Shown piece by piece: positions 17,461 through 30,752 of a DNA stretch of 64,000 bases (positions are counted from its first letter, which is position 1; every line of letters begins with the position of its first letter). A model generated the notes under the pieces. The model worked only from the letters and a program-made list of their open reading frames with translations, did no database searches and was not told the DNA's origin. Both the position numbers and the translations under genes were made by a program. The stretch comes from Sanguibacter suaedae (GTDB taxonomy: Bacteria; Actinomycetota; Actinomycetes; Actinomycetales; Cellulomonadaceae): contig NZ_JAEINH010000007.1 of the NCBI RefSeq assembly GCF_016342785.1, forward strand, positions 117,922-181,921, in the 5' to 3' direction.

Positions 17461-19647
17461 TCAGCGCAGGGGAACTGCTGCGGCCGGACGGCCGAGCATG
17501 TTCCCCTGCGCTTTCGTCACTCCCAGGGCGACGAGGGCCTCGAGCTCGTCGACCCGCTCGACACCCTCGGCCACGACCTCGAGGCCGTGCGCCGTGGCGA
17601 GAGCCACGACCGCCTGGAGCACCGCGTGCCCGGGGACGGTGAGGATGTCCCGGACGAACGACTGGTCGATCTTGAGGATGTCGATCGGCAACGACGCCAG
17701 GCGCGCCAGCGAGTTGTAACCCGTCCCGAAGTCGTCGAGCGCGATGCGCGCGCCCTTCTCGCGGAGCTGTTCGAGGATGCTCGCCGTCTGGAGGGAGTCG
17801 TGCAGCAGCGCGCTCTCCGTGATCTCGATGGTGAGCATCTCCCAGGCCCGCTCGCCCCACGCGTCGGTGATGTCCTCGAGGAAGCTCGGCTCCGCGAACT
17901 GACGTGCGCTGATGTTCACCGCCACGGGGAGGTCGAAGCGCTCGGTCGCCGCGAACGCCTGCCGGAACGTCATGTTCCCGATGCTCACGATGAGCCCGGA
18001 GTCCTCGGCATAGGTCAACCAGTCCGCAGGCGCACGCAGGGTCCCGTTGTCCTCCCACCGGGCGAGCGCCTCGAGGCCGAGGACCTGGAGGGTGGTCGTG
18101 TCGACGATGGGCTGGAAGTGCACGCAGAAGTCGCCCTGGTCCACGGCCTCGTCGATCTCGCGGCGCAGGCGCGCCTCGGCGGCCACCCGTGACTCGAGGT
18201 TCTGGTCGAAGAGCACCACGCCGGCCTTCTTGCGCTTCGCCTCGAGCATGGCCGTGTCCGCGCAGCGCAGGAGTGCGTCGGGATCGATCTGCGTGCCGGG
18301 CTCCCAGGTGGTGATGCCGAGGCTGATGCGGGGGACGGACCGGGTGGTCGTCGCCGACTGGAACTCGTGCCGGACCTTGGTGGCGAGCGCGACGAGGTCC
18401 GCGTCGGTCCCCGCGCGCTCGATGACGACGACGAACTCGTCACCCCCGATGCGGGCGACCATGACGTCGCTGCCCACGGTCTTGCGCAGGTGCGACGCCG
18501 CGAGGACGAGGAGGTGGTCGCCCCACGCGTGCCCGTACTGGTCGTTGGCCCGCTTGAAGCCGTCGAGGTCCGCGTAGAGGACGGCGACCCGGCTGCGTTC
18601 CACGTTGGCGCGCTCGAGCGCGTTCACGAGGTGCTGCTCGAGGGAGGGGCGGTTGGGCAGCCCGGTGAGGGCGTCGGTGTACGCCGCGCGGCTCAGGCGG
18701 TCGGCGAGGGCGTGGCGCTCGGCGGCCGACGAGACGATGTTCGCGAGAGCGAAGAGGAACTTCCGCTCGGTCGGGTCGGCGACGTTGCGGCCCGCGGGGG
18801 CGAGCTCGGTGACGAAGCGCCCCCTGGAGAGGGTGCGGATGGTCCCGCTGACGGACGCGTCGTCGAGGAGGGTGCGTGCCTCGTCCTCGGCACGCCGCAG
18901 GAGGGCGTGAGGGTCCTTGACGTACCAGGCGAGGTTGCTGATGCGGGCCTGTGCGTCGCGCATCGAGCTCTGGAGCTCGGCGGCGTGCTGGCCGTGCCGG
19001 ATGCGGCGCAGGGCGAGGATCTCGAGGCCGACGACGAGCGGGATGAGCCAGGCGCTCGTGAGGGCGGCGCGGAGGTCCGGTCCGGGCAGGACGTAGGAGA
19101 GGACGAGCAGGGTGACCGCGAGCGCTGCGGAGGCGAGGAGTGCGGTGCGTGTGCGGCGGCGGGGGGTGCGGAGGATGGTGCTGGTGAGGTAGGTGCCGAC
19201 GATGGCGGCGGGGACGAGGAAGGTGGTGATGTCGAGGAGGGTGTGGGTGGTGCCGTCGCGGAGCTCGCCGCGGTCGGTGATGGTGCCGGTGGCGAGGAGG
19301 AGGATGTGTGCGGTGAAGAGTGTGGTGGCGGTGATGAGGTGCCATCGGTAGGGGGGGCCGTCGGAGAAGGTCTGGGCGACGGGGAGTGCGAGGAGGATGG
19401 CTGCGGCGAGTGCGGTGGCGGCGATGATGCTGAGTGCGTGGTGGGTGGGGCCTGCGGGTGTGGCGCCGGTGAGGGCGTCGAAGAGGAAGACGACGGCGAG
19501 GGTGATGGACCACAGGAGGGTCCAGCGGTTGTGGGGGCGTTGGTTGTCGTCGTCCCGCCAGACGGTATGGAGGACGCAGAGGCCTGCGGCGGCGCCTGCG
19601 GCGACGCTCTGCGTGATGATGATCCATATCGTGGTGGACTCGTGCAT
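17461..19647 (-). CDS. Membrane GGDEF-EAL cyclic-di-GMP protein
   Basis: A 728-residue signalling protein. Seven predicted transmembrane helices fill residues about 5-215. A GAF-like linker (about 225-310) follows, then a GGDEF domain (about 320-480) with DALTGLPNR and an intact GGDEF at 401-405. The EAL domain (about 495-725) has E526-A-L, NISARQF, DDFGTGYNS and VAEGVE, so both diguanylate cyclase and phosphodiesterase residues look intact. The usual RxxD inhibitory site before GGDEF is not present (TVGSD is found instead). The start is ATG 19647; no clear ribosome site is seen. It is a single gene facing fadD. Type IV pili are a common output of c-di-GMP, so the pilus locus 6 kb away is a possible target, by inference only. 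Confidence 0.92.
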   Translation of the reverse strand: MHESTTIWIIITQSVAAGAAAGLCVLHTVWRDDDNQRPHNRWTLLWSITLAVVFLFDALTGATPAGPTHHALSIIAATALAAAILLALPVAQTFSDGPPYRWHLITATTLFTAHILLLATGTITDRGELRDGTTHTLLDITTFLVPAAIVGTYLTSTILRTPRRRTRTALLASAALAVTLLVLSYVLPGPDLRAALTSAWLIPLVVGLEILALRRIRHGQHAAELQSSMRDAQARISNLAWYVKDPHALLRRAEDEARTLLDDASVSGTIRTLSRGRFVTELAPAGRNVADPTERKFLFALANIVSSAAERHALADRLSRAAYTDALTGLPNRPSLEQHLVNALERANVERSRVAVLYADLDGFKRANDQYGHAWGDHLLVLAASHLRKTVGSDVMVARIGGDEFVVVIERAGTDADLVALATKVRHEFQSATTTRSVPRISLGITTWEPGTQIDPDALLRCADTAMLEAKRKKAGVVLFDQNLESRVAAEARLRREIDEAVDQGDFCVHFQPIVDTTTLQVLGLEALARWEDNGTLRAPADWLTYAEDSGLIVSIGNMTFRQAFAATERFDLPVAVNISARQFAEPSFLEDITDAWGERAWEMLTIEITESALLHDSLQTASILEQLREKGARIALDDFGTGYNSLARLASLPIDILKIDQSFVRDILTVPGHAVLQAVVALATAHGLEVVAEGVERVDELEALVALGVTKAQGNMLGRPAAAVPLR

Positions 19648-19702
19648 GTGTGCTCTATCGGCAGGGTGCGGGTGAACTTGAGGGCTGGTGCGCCGAGTTT
19701 AT

Positions 19703-19739
19703 CTACGGTGTCGTAGGTTACGGGTGCGTAGGTTAGTGT
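19703..19739 (+). promoter_or_regulatory. fadD-like gene control region: dyad, direct repeat and -10
   Basis: A 14-bp dyad (CTACG-GTGT-CGTAG, 19703-19716) overlaps the first copy of a 9-bp direct repeat CGTAGGTTA (19712-19720 and 19727-19735, period 15). TAGTGT (19734-19739) lies six bases before the GTG start, a spacing repeated at other leaderless genes in the window. The repeats probably bind a regulator of the acyl-CoA synthetase, and possibly of the divergent gene. Confidence 0.5.
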
Positions 19740-19745
19740 GACCGG

Positions 19746-21470
19746 GTGAGCTCTCCTTCTGTGGTCCGTCCGTGGTTGTCGTCGTACGCGCCTGGTGTGT
19801 CGGCGGATGTCGAGGTTCCTGAGGAGTGGTTGGGGGCGGCTCTGGTGCGGGGTGCGAGGGAGCATCCGCGGCGGGTTGCTCTGGACTTCATGGGTGGTCG
19901 GACGACGTACGGGGAGCTCGCGGAGCAGGTGGCGCGTGCGGCGGGTGCGTTGGTGCGTCTGGGTGTGGGGCCGGGGGACCGGGTGGCGATCGCGTTGCCG
20001 AACTGTGCGGCGCACGTGGTGGCGTTCTACGCGGTGCTGCGGGTGGGTGCGGTGGTGGTGGAGCACAACCCGACGTACACGGCGTCGGAGCTGGAGCACC
20101 AGCTGGTGGACTCGGGTGCGGTGGTGGCGATCTGCTGGGAGCGGACCGCGTTGAGCGTGCTTGAGGTCCAGGACCGTACGAGCGTGCGGACGGTGGTGGC
20201 GGTGGACATCTCCCGTGACCTGCCGCTGCTGAAGCGGGTGGCGTTGTCGTTGCCGGTGGGCAGGGCGCGGGCGTTGCGGGAGTCGATGCGTGCGGAGGTG
20301 CCGTCCGGGGTGGCGCGGTGGCACGCGTTGGTGAGGGCGGCGAGGCCGGTCGCTGCGTCGCACCCGGTGCCGGTAGGTGAGGACCTGGCTCTGCTGCAGT
20401 ACACGGGCGGGACGACGGGCACCCCGAAGGGGGCGATGCTCTCGCACCGGAACCTCGTGGCGAACGCGGTGCAGGGGGCGGAGTGGACGGGTGCGCAGCG
20501 GCGTGCTGCGGAGGGCGGTTCGCCCGACGTGGTGTACGGGGTGCTGCCGTTCTTCCATGCGTTCGGGTTGACGTTGTGCTTGTCGTACACGTTGCGCATC
20601 GGGGCGACGTTGGTGATGTTCCCGAAGTTCGACGTGGACTCGGTGCTGGCTGCTCAGCGGCGGGTGCCGGGGACGTTCCTTCCTGCGGTGCCGCCGATGC
20701 TGGAGCGGTTGGCCATGGCGGCGGGGGAGCGTGGTGCGGACCTGTCGTCGTTCCGGTACGCGATCTGCGGGGCGATGCCGTTGCCGGCGAGCACGGCGGC
20801 CGCGTGGGAGGACGTGACCGGCGGGTTGGCCATCGAGGGGTACGGGATGACGGAGACGTCGCCGGTGTCGGTGGGGAACCCGTTGTCGGAGGCTCGCAGA
20901 CCGGGGTCGTTGGGCTTGCCGTTCCCGTCGACGTGGATCCGCGTGGTGGACCAGGACGACCCGCACAGGGAGGTGGCCACGGGGGAGCGAGGCGAGCTCC
21001 TGGTGAGCGGCCCGCAGGTGTTCTCCGGGTACTGGGAGCGCGAGGAGGAGTCGGCGGAGGCGTTCGTCGAGGCGGACGGGCGCACGTGGGTGCGCACGGG
21101 CGACGTGGTGGTGGTCGACGAGGACGGGTTCGTCGTGGTGGTCGACCGCATCAAGGAGATGATCATCACGGGCGGGTTCAAGGTGTTCCCGTCGCAGGTG
21201 GAGGACTGGTTGCGCAAGATGCCGGGCGTCGAGGACGTCGCCGTGGTCGGTGTCCCCGGGGGCGACCTGGGTGAGAAGGTCGTGGCCGCCCTGGTGATGG
21301 CGGCCGACGCCCACCCGGTGGACCTCGAGGCCGTGCGCACGTGGTGTGAGAAGCACCTGGCCCGCTACGCCCTGCCCCGCCAGCTCGTCATCGTCAAGGA
21401 CCTGCCACGGTCGCAGATCGGCAAGGTCCTGCGCCGCGTGGTGCGGGACAGGGTCATCGGCTCCGAGTGA
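19746..21470 (+). CDS. Long-chain fatty acid-CoA ligase (AMP-forming)
   Basis: Activates fatty acids to acyl-CoA through an acyl-adenylate. The 574-residue protein has the adenylate-forming signature YTGGTTGTPKGAMLSH (near residue 218), the GYGMTETSPVSVG motif, the hinge RTGDVVVVDEDGFVVVVDRI followed by EMIITGGFKVFPSQVE, and the catalytic lysine in RSQIGKVLRR near the C-terminus. It is a stand-alone FadD-type enzyme with no acyltransferase or beta-oxidation gene beside it. GTG 19746 lacks a ribosome site and sits six bases after a -10-like TAGTGT, so leaderless translation is likely. Its codons prefer G-ending forms, unlike the pyr genes downstream. Confidence 0.9.
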   Translation: MSSPSVVRPWLSSYAPGVSADVEVPEEWLGAALVRGAREHPRRVALDFMGGRTTYGELAEQVARAAGALVRLGVGPGDRVAIALPNCAAHVVAFYAVLRVGAVVVEHNPTYTASELEHQLVDSGAVVAICWERTALSVLEVQDRTSVRTVVAVDISRDLPLLKRVALSLPVGRARALRESMRAEVPSGVARWHALVRAARPVAASHPVPVGEDLALLQYTGGTTGTPKGAMLSHRNLVANAVQGAEWTGAQRRAAEGGSPDVVYGVLPFFHAFGLTLCLSYTLRIGATLVMFPKFDVDSVLAAQRRVPGTFLPAVPPMLERLAMAAGERGADLSSFRYAICGAMPLPASTAAAWEDVTGGLAIEGYGMTETSPVSVGNPLSEARRPGSLGLPFPSTWIRVVDQDDPHREVATGERGELLVSGPQVFSGYWEREEESAEAFVEADGRTWVRTGDVVVVDEDGFVVVVDRIKEMIITGGFKVFPSQVEDWLRKMPGVEDVAVVGVPGGDLGEKVVAALVMAADAHPVDLEAVRTWCEKHLARYALPRQLVIVKDLPRSQIGKVLRRVVRDRVIGSE

Positions 21471-21529
21471 CCGTGGGGCCGGCGCGGCCCGCGATCCGGA
21501 CGCCCGGCACGGCCGCCCCGACGGACCGG

Positions 21530-21590
21530 TATGGTGGCCGTGTCCTGCAAGACATCCTTTAAGAGCCGTCCCGTGAGGCGGAGAAGGAGG
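21530..21590 (+). promoter_or_regulatory. pyr operon promoter (-10) and PyrR-binding leader over the ribosome site
   Basis: TATGGT (21530-21535) is a plausible -10. The leader then contains CCTTTAAG, a GTCCCGTGAGGCGGAGAAGG core (21569-21588) and the Shine-Dalgarno GAAGGAGG (21583-21590). This matches the PyrR recognition loop known from Bacillus pyr leaders. The stem CCGTC/GGCGG caps the hairpin and CCTTT can pair with GAAGG. Because the ribosome site lies in the 3' arm and there is no terminator, UMP-bound PyrR should block translation of its own gene, as reported for mycobacterial pyr leaders. Confidence 0.75.
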
Positions 21591-21597
21591 TCGCCAG

Positions 21598-22239
21598 ATG
21601 ACTTCTGGCCCTGGCCTGCCCCCAGACAGCACCCCCGACACCCCGTCCGCGAGCGCGGACGCAGGGACCACCGAGGTTCTCGGTGCGACGGAGATCTCCC
21701 GTGCGTTGACGCGTATCGCGCACGAGATCCTCGAGCGGAACAAGGGGGGTGCGGACGTCGTCCTCCTCGGTGTGCCGACGCGTGGTGTGCCCTTGGCGCG
21801 CCGGTTGGCGTCGCGCCTGGTCGCGGTGGAGCCGGGCCTGGACGTGGGTGCCCTGGTGGGCACCCTGGACGTGACGATGCACCGGGACGACCTGCACCGG
21901 CAGCCGCCGCGGGCGATCGGGCGCACGGAGCTGCCGGAGGGTGGTATCGACGACCGGGTCGTGGTGCTCGTGGACGACGTGCTGTTCTCGGGTCGCACCA
22001 TCCGTGCCGCGCTCGATGCGATCAGCGACGTGGGGCGCCCGCGTGCGGTGCAGCTCGCGGCGCTGGTGGACCGCGGGCACCGGGAGCTGCCGATCCGCCC
22101 TGACTTCGTGGGCAAGAACCTCCCGACGTCGTTGTCGGAGCGGGTGAGCGTGCTGGTCGAGGAGATCGACGGGTGCGACGCGGTGCTCATCGGTCCGGGC
22201 GGGCCGGGGCGGGGCGAGCCGGGCGGTGGGGCGCGATGA
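21598..22239 (+). CDS. pyrR: PyrR pyrimidine operon regulator / uracil phosphoribosyltransferase
   Basis: RNA-binding regulator that senses UMP; it also has weak UPRTase activity. The 213-residue protein carries the PRPP-binding signature [18 protein letters not shown], the [14 protein letters not shown] segment and the basic RNA-binding surface residues around [12 protein letters not shown]. An N-terminal tail of about 28 Ser/Pro/Thr-rich residues and a Gly-rich C-terminal tail are longer than in Bacillus PyrR. ATG 21598 follows a strong GGAGG. The stop overlaps pyrB (ATGA). Its target is the leader just upstream. Confidence 0.93.
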   Translation: MTSGPGLPPDSTPDTPSASADAGTTEVLGATEISRALTRIAHEILERNKGGADVVLLGVPTRGVPLARRLASRLVAVEPGLDVGALVGTLDVTMHRDDLHRQPPRAIGRTELPEGGIDDRVVVLVDDVLFSGRTIRAALDAISDVGRPRAVQLAALVDRGHRELPIRPDFVGKNLPTSLSERVSVLVEEIDGCDAVLIGPGGPGRGEPGGGAR

Positions 22240-23225
22240 GGCACCTGCTGAGCACGGCGGACCTGACGCGGGGCGAGGCGATCCGGATCCTCGACACGGC
22301 GGCGCAGATGGCCGCGACGCAGTCCCGGGAGATCAAGAAGCTGCCGACCCTGCGGGGTCGGACGGTCGTGAACCTGTTCTTCGAGGACTCCACCCGCACG
22401 AGGATCTCCTTCGAGACGGCGGCGAAGCGGTTGTCGGCGGACGTCATCAACTTCTCCGCCAAGGGGTCGAGCGTCTCCAAGGGCGAGTCGTTGAAGGACA
22501 CGGCGCTGACCCTGCAGGCGATGGGGGCGGACGCGGTGGTGATCCGGCACCAGGCGTCGGGTGCCCCGCACACGCTGGCCCATGCGGGGTGGGTGGACTC
22601 GGCGGTGGTCAACGCCGGTGACGGCATGCACCAGCACCCGACGCAGGCGCTGCTCGACGCGTACACGATGCGCCGGCACCTCACCGGTGGTGGCACGGGT
22701 GAGGGTCAGGACCTGGCCGGCGTTCGGGTCGCGATCGTCGGGGACGTGCTGCACTCGAGGGTGGCGCGGTCCAACGTGCAGCTGCTGCACACCCTGGGTG
22801 CGCACGTGACGCTCGTGGCGCCCCCCACCCTGGTGCCGGTGGGCGTGGAGGCGTGGCCGTGCGAGGTGTCGTTCCACCTCGACGAGGTCCTCGTCGACCA
22901 GCGGCCGGACGCGGTGATGATGCTGCGTGTGCAGCGGGAGAGGATGAGCAGCGCCGGTGGCGGGTTCTTCCCCAGCCCGCTGGAGTACACGCGGGGTTAC
23001 GGTCTCGACGCCCGACGGTTGGGCATGCTCTCGGAACGGGCGATCGTCATGCACCCGGGTCCGATGAACCGCGGCCTGGAGATCTCCGCGGAGGCGGCCG
23101 ACTCCCCGCGGGCGGTCATCGTGGAGCAGGTCGCCAACGGTGTCGCGGTGCGCATGGCTGTGCTGTACCTCCTGCTCGCAGGAGACGTGACGCAGGACTC
23201 CCAGCAGGACAAGGCAGGTCAGTGA
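22236..23225 (+). CDS. pyrB: Aspartate carbamoyltransferase, catalytic subunit
   Basis: Condenses carbamoyl phosphate and aspartate, the first committed step of pyrimidine synthesis. The 329-residue protein has the carbamoyl-phosphate loop [35 protein letters not shown] and the C-terminal [12 protein letters not shown] motif. ATG 22236 overlaps the pyrR stop. No pyrI regulatory subunit is present, as usual for Gram-positive bacteria. The pyrC start overlaps the stop by one base. Confidence 0.97.
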   Translation: MRHLLSTADLTRGEAIRILDTAAQMAATQSREIKKLPTLRGRTVVNLFFEDSTRTRISFETAAKRLSADVINFSAKGSSVSKGESLKDTALTLQAMGADAVVIRHQASGAPHTLAHAGWVDSAVVNAGDGMHQHPTQALLDAYTMRRHLTGGGTGEGQDLAGVRVAIVGDVLHSRVARSNVQLLHTLGAHVTLVAPPTLVPVGVEAWPCEVSFHLDEVLVDQRPDAVMMLRVQRERMSSAGGGFFPSPLEYTRGYGLDARRLGMLSERAIVMHPGPMNRGLEISAEAADSPRAVIVEQVANGVAVRMAVLYLLLAGDVTQDSQQDKAGQ

Positions 23226-24583
23226 TGGAGGCAGGCGCAGTGACGACGGCAGGCACGACGGACAGGTACCTCCTGCGCGGTGTGGCACCGCTGGGCGGTG
23301 AGCGGGTGGACATGCTCCTCGCCGGTGGCGTGATCGAGCGCATCGCCCCGGAGGGGACCTTGTGGTCCGACGGCGACGCACAGGTGGTGGACGGTGCGGG
23401 CCTCGTGGCCCTGCCGGGTCTCGTGGACCTCCACACGCACCTGCGCGAGCCGGGCCGGGAGGACGCGGAGACCATCCGGTCCGGGACGCGGGCCGCCGCG
23501 GCCGGCGGGTTCACTGCCGTGCACGCCATGGCGAACACCACGCCCGTGCAGGACACGGCCGGGGTCGTGGAGCAGGTGTGGCGCATCGGCGCCGAGGCCG
23601 GGTGGGTCGACGTGCGCCCCGTGGGGGCGGTGACCGTCGGCCTCGACGGCGAGCACCTCGCCGAGCTCGGGTCCATGGCACACTCCGCAGCACGCGTCCG
23701 CGTGTTCTCCGACGACGGGCGGTGCGTGTCCGACCCGATCCTCATGCGCCGTGCCCTGGAGTACGTCAAGGCGTTCGACGGGGTCGTCGCCCAGCACGCC
23801 CAGGAACCACGGCTCACCGAGGGCGCCCAGATGAACGAGGGCGTCGTGTCCGCGGAGATCGGCCTCGCCGGGTGGCCCGCGGTCGCCGAGGAGGCGATCA
23901 TCGCCCGTGACGTGCTCCTCGCCGAGCACGTCGGGTCACGCCTGCACGTGTGCCACCTGTCGACCGCCGGGTCCGTGGACCTCGTGCGGTGGGCCAAGGG
24001 GCGCGGCATCGACGTCACCGCTGAGGTCACCCCCCACCACCTCCTCCTCACCGACGACCTCGCCCGCGGGTACGACCCCCGGTACAAGGTCAACCCCCCG
24101 CTGCGCACCGCCGCGGACGTCGAGGCCGTCCGCGAGGGCCTGGCCGACGGCACCATCGACGTCGTCGCCACCGACCACGCCCCGCACACTCGCGAGGACA
24201 AGGACTGCGAGTGGGCCGCCGCCGCGTTCGGCATGACCGGCCTCGAGACCGCCCTGAGCGTCGTCCAGCACACCATGGTCGATACCGGGCGCATGACGTG
24301 GGTCGACGTCGCCCGCGTCCTGTCCAGCACACCGGCACGTATCGGCCGCATCGACACCGGGCCCCACGCGCACGGGCGCCCCCTGGACGTCGGCGAACCC
24401 GCGAACATCACCCTCGTCGACCCCTCCGCCGTGCGCACCGTCGTCCCCACCGAGCAGCACACCGCGAGCGCGAACTCGCCCTTCGGTGGGCGTGAGCTCC
24501 CCGGCCGGGTCGTGGCGACGTTCCTGCGGGGCAGGGCCACCGTCCTCGACGGGGCACCGGTCGACGGCGGGGGTGCGTCGTGA
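23225..24583 (+). CDS. pyrC: Dihydroorotase
   Basis: Zinc amidohydrolase that cyclises carbamoyl aspartate. The 452-residue protein has the metal-binding [10 protein letters not shown] motif, later histidines in VAQHAQEP and [10 protein letters not shown], and the catalytic Asp in [16 protein letters not shown]. It belongs to the class I, Bacillus-type dihydroorotases. ATG 23225 overlaps the pyrB stop by one base. GTG 23240 five codons later is an alternative start. The stop overlaps the next gene by four bases. Confidence 0.96.
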   Translation: MEAGAVTTAGTTDRYLLRGVAPLGGERVDMLLAGGVIERIAPEGTLWSDGDAQVVDGAGLVALPGLVDLHTHLREPGREDAETIRSGTRAAAAGGFTAVHAMANTTPVQDTAGVVEQVWRIGAEAGWVDVRPVGAVTVGLDGEHLAELGSMAHSAARVRVFSDDGRCVSDPILMRRALEYVKAFDGVVAQHAQEPRLTEGAQMNEGVVSAEIGLAGWPAVAEEAIIARDVLLAEHVGSRLHVCHLSTAGSVDLVRWAKGRGIDVTAEVTPHHLLLTDDLARGYDPRYKVNPPLRTAADVEAVREGLADGTIDVVATDHAPHTREDKDCEWAAAAFGMTGLETALSVVQHTMVDTGRMTWVDVARVLSSTPARIGRIDTGPHAHGRPLDVGEPANITLVDPSAVRTVVPTEQHTASANSPFGGRELPGRVVATFLRGRATVLDGAPVDGGGAS

Positions 24584-25140
24584 ACCTTCCCATGCCCGTC
24601 GCGGTAGCGCTGATGCTCGGTGTCGGTGTGCTTCTCCTGCTGGGGATGTGGCGCGGGTGGCGCGGGGTGCAGGCCCGGTCCGCGGACGTCGTGGGCGACC
24701 TGCCCGCGGTCCCCGCCCGCGAGCACCTGGGCGCTGCGCGCACCGAGCCCGTGACCGGCACGTACGTGTCGAGCACCACGGGCGGCGACTGGCTCGACCG
24801 GGTCGCCGTGCGCGACCTCGGGCACCGGTCCCCGGCGCTCGTCCAGGTCTTCGACACCGGGGTCCTCGTCGAACGGACCGGGGCGCACGACCTGTTCGTG
24901 CCTGCGAGCGCCGTGCGCGGCGCCGACCGGGTCCCGGGGATGGCCGGCAAGTACGTCGGCAAGGACGGCATCGTGGTCCTGCGGTGGGACGTCGCCGGCG
25001 CCCACGGGGCCACCACGCGTCTCGACACCGGGATCCGCACCCAGCACAAGGCCGACCGTGCGCTCCTCGTGGACGCCATGAACTCGCTGGTGCCCCAGGT
25101 ACCGGCCGACCAGCCGCACAACGACAAGGAGTCCGAGTGA
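24580..25140 (+). CDS. Small membrane-anchored protein between pyrC and carA
   Basis: A 186-residue protein with one N-terminal membrane helix (residues about 5-24, [20 protein letters not shown]) and a soluble domain of mixed beta character containing [20 protein letters not shown] and [19 protein letters not shown]. It has no enzyme motif. The position between pyrC and carA, with 4-base overlaps on both sides, matches a conserved actinobacterial gene (Rv1382 in Mycobacterium tuberculosis, annotated as a membrane or export protein). A link to pyrimidine metabolism is suggested only by this persistent coupling. The domain could be a PH-like fold. Confidence 0.7.
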   Translation: MNLPMPVAVALMLGVGVLLLLGMWRGWRGVQARSADVVGDLPAVPAREHLGAARTEPVTGTYVSSTTGGDWLDRVAVRDLGHRSPALVQVFDTGVLVERTGAHDLFVPASAVRGADRVPGMAGKYVGKDGIVVLRWDVAGAHGATTRLDTGIRTQHKADRALLVDAMNSLVPQVPADQPHNDKESE

Positions 25141-26423
25141 CCACGCCACTGCACGCGACCAGGACACCCGACGAGCTCGTCTCGGACGCCGCCCTGCTCG
25201 TCCTCGAGGACGGGCGCACGTTCACCGGGCGCGCCTACGGGGCCTCGGGGACCACCGTCGGGGAGATCGTCTTCAACACGGGGATGACGGGGTACCAGGA
25301 GACCCTCACCGACCCGTCGTACCACCGGCAGATCGTCGTGATGACCGCCCCGCACGTGGGGAACACGGGTGTCAACGACGAGGACCCCGAGTCGGGGAAG
25401 ATCTGGGTGAGCGGGTACGTGGTGCGTGACCCTGCGCGCCGTGCGTCGAGCTGGCGGTCGGTGCGGACCCTCGACGAGGAGCTCACCGCCCAGGGCGTGG
25501 TGGGCATCTCCGACATCGACACGCGTGCCCTGACGCTGCACCTGCGTGAGCGCGGGGTGATGCGGGGGGCGATCTTCTCCGGGGCGTCGCTGGTGGACGG
25601 CGGGTTCCCGCGGTCCATCGACGACCTCGTCGCCGAGGTGCGGTCCGCGCCGTCCATGGCCGGGGCCGACCTCGCCCGTGAGGTCACCACCGCCGAGGCG
25701 TACGTGATCGAGCCCCTCGGGGAGCACACCGGGAAGGCCCCCGTGAAGACGGTGGTCGCGGTCGATCTCGGCATCAAGTCGATGACGCCGCAGCGCCTGG
25801 CCGAGCGGGGCATGCGCGTGCACGTGATCCCCGCGGGGTCCAGCATCGACGACGTCCTCGCCCTCGACCCCGACGGGGTGTTCTTCTCCAACGGGCCCGG
25901 CGACCCCGGTGCGGCCACGCACGAGGTCGAGCTCCTGCGGGCCGTCCTCGACCGGGGCCTGCCGTACTTCGGGATCTGCTTCGGCAACCAGATCCTCGGC
26001 CGCGCCCTCGGGTTCGGGACCTACAAGCTCGCCTACGGGCACCGGGGCATCAACCAGCCCGTCATGGACATGTCGACCCGCAAGGTCGAGATCACCAGCC
26101 AGAACCACGGGTTCGCGGTCGACGCACCCATCGGGCAGGAGGCCACCGCCCCGCACGACGGGGGCCGGTACGGGCGGGTCGTGGTGTCCCACGTGGGGCT
26201 CAACGACCAGGTCGTCGAGGGCCTGGAGTGCCTCGACATCCCCGCGTTCTCCGTGCAGTACCACCCGGAGGCCGCCGCAGGCCCGCACGACGCCGCGTAC
26301 CTCTTCGACCGTTTCCTCGACCTGCTGACCTCCGGTGCGCCCAGCGCCGCCGGGCTGTCCGCCGCCCCGCCGGCGGTCCCCGTCGGTCCCGACGCCTCCG
26401 CCACGTCCGCCAAGGAGAACTGA
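25137..26423 (+). CDS. carA: Carbamoyl-phosphate synthase small subunit (glutamine amidotransferase)
   Basis: Supplies ammonia from glutamine to CarB. The 428-residue protein has the N-terminal CarA domain ([37 protein letters not shown]). The class I glutamine amidotransferase domain has its nucleophile Cys in [17 protein letters not shown] and the catalytic His/Glu in [13 protein letters not shown]. The tail of about 30 Ala/Pro-rich residues is non-conserved. GTG 25137 overlaps the upstream stop; the carB start follows the stop after three bases. Confidence 0.97.
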   Translation: MTTPLHATRTPDELVSDAALLVLEDGRTFTGRAYGASGTTVGEIVFNTGMTGYQETLTDPSYHRQIVVMTAPHVGNTGVNDEDPESGKIWVSGYVVRDPARRASSWRSVRTLDEELTAQGVVGISDIDTRALTLHLRERGVMRGAIFSGASLVDGGFPRSIDDLVAEVRSAPSMAGADLAREVTTAEAYVIEPLGEHTGKAPVKTVVAVDLGIKSMTPQRLAERGMRVHVIPAGSSIDDVLALDPDGVFFSNGPGDPGAATHEVELLRAVLDRGLPYFGICFGNQILGRALGFGTYKLAYGHRGINQPVMDMSTRKVEITSQNHGFAVDAPIGQEATAPHDGGRYGRVVVSHVGLNDQVVEGLECLDIPAFSVQYHPEAAAGPHDAAYLFDRFLDLLTSGAPSAAGLSAAPPAVPVGPDASATSAKEN

Positions 26424-26426
26424 CCA

Positions 26427-29746
<3,320 letters not shown>

Positions 29747-29750
<4 letters not shown>

Positions 29751-30613
29751 GCGCCGGGCGCCCCACCTTCGGCGAACGCCTGAGCGCGGCCACCGCCGAG
29801 CACGGGCCGCTGTGCGTGGGCATCGACCCGCACCCGGCGCTCCTGGCCGCCTGGGGACTGACCGACGACGCCGACGGCCTGCGGGCCTTCGCACTGACCG
29901 TCGTCGATGCCCTCGGCGGGCAGGTCGCCGCGCTCAAGCCCCAGGCGGCGCTCTTCGAGCGTCACGGGTCCCGCGGCGTCGCCGTCCTCGAGGACGTCGT
30001 CGCCGCGGCCCGCGCCGCACGGACACTGACGATCGTCGATGCCAAGCGTGGCGACATCGGCTCCACCATGCAGGGCTACGCCGACGCCTACCTGCGCGAC
30101 GGCTCACCCCTGGCCGGGGACGCCCTGACGGTGTCCCCGTACCTCGGCTTCGGGTCGCTCGCCCCGGCCGTCGAGGCGGCCCACGCCACCGGTCGCGGAC
30201 TGTTCGTGCTGTGCCTGACGTCCAACCCCGAGGGGGCCGACGTCCAGCACGCCACCGACACCCGCGGCCGCAGCGTGGCCGCCGAGATCGCCGCCCGCGC
30301 CGCCGAGCTCAACGCGCCCGCCGGTGCCGAGGGCCACCTCGGGTCCGTCGGCCTCGTCGTCGGTGCGACCGTCGGGGACGCCGCCTCCGAGCACGGGGTC
30401 GACCTCGCCGCGGTGAACGGACCGCTCCTCGCCCCCGGGGTCGGGGCGCAGGGCGCCGGGGGAGCGGAGCTCGCCGCCGTCTTCGGCGACGCGCGTCCCG
30501 CAGTCCTCGCCTCCTCGTCCCGCGGAGTCCTCGCCGCAGGGCCGGACGCGAGGGCCCTCCTCGCCGCCGCACGACGCGCCGCGGACGACGCACGCGCCGC
30601 ACTGGGGGCCTGA
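29747..30613 (+). CDS. pyrF: Orotidine 5'-phosphate decarboxylase (type 2)
   Basis: Decarboxylates OMP to UMP, the last step of the pathway. The 288-residue protein is of the longer, mycobacterial-type family: the catalytic Asp-Lys-Asp array is in [20 protein letters not shown]. Other motifs are [26 protein letters not shown] and the C-terminal [13 protein letters not shown]. The start overlaps the carB stop (ATGA). A hairpin four bases after the stop ends the operon. pyrD and pyrE are not in the window. Confidence 0.95.
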
Positions 30614-30616
30614 ACG

Positions 30617-30644
30617 GGCTCCCCATCGGGTGAAAAAGGGAGCC
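30617..30644 (+). terminator. Terminator hairpin of the pyr operon
   Basis: GGCTCCC (30617-30623) pairs with GGGAGCC (30638-30644) across a 14-base A-rich loop, just after the pyrF stop. Confidence 0.6.
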
Positions 30645-30684
30645 TGACACGGCGAAATACCGCCACGAGGGCGTGTTTCCCGCG

Positions 30685-30713
30685 TTGCCGAGGTGTCGGA
30701 ACGTCGCTAGTTT
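30685..30713 (+). promoter_or_regulatory. mihF promoter
   Basis: TTGCCG (30685-30690), a 17-base spacer and TAGTTT (30708-30713) form a good housekeeping-type promoter. The predicted leader is about 33 bases and carries a GAAGAAGG ribosome site. Confidence 0.6.
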
Positions 30714-30752
30714 CGCAACAACGTTCCCGATCGTCCGAAGAAGGTGACCGGC

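Noticed and set aside
18693..23381. Long minus-strand open frame spanning the fadD-like, pyrR and pyrB genes and running into the GGDEF-EAL gene
   Set aside because: It is the shadow of well-recognised genes, with a low-complexity Arg/His/Pro product and no family resemblance.
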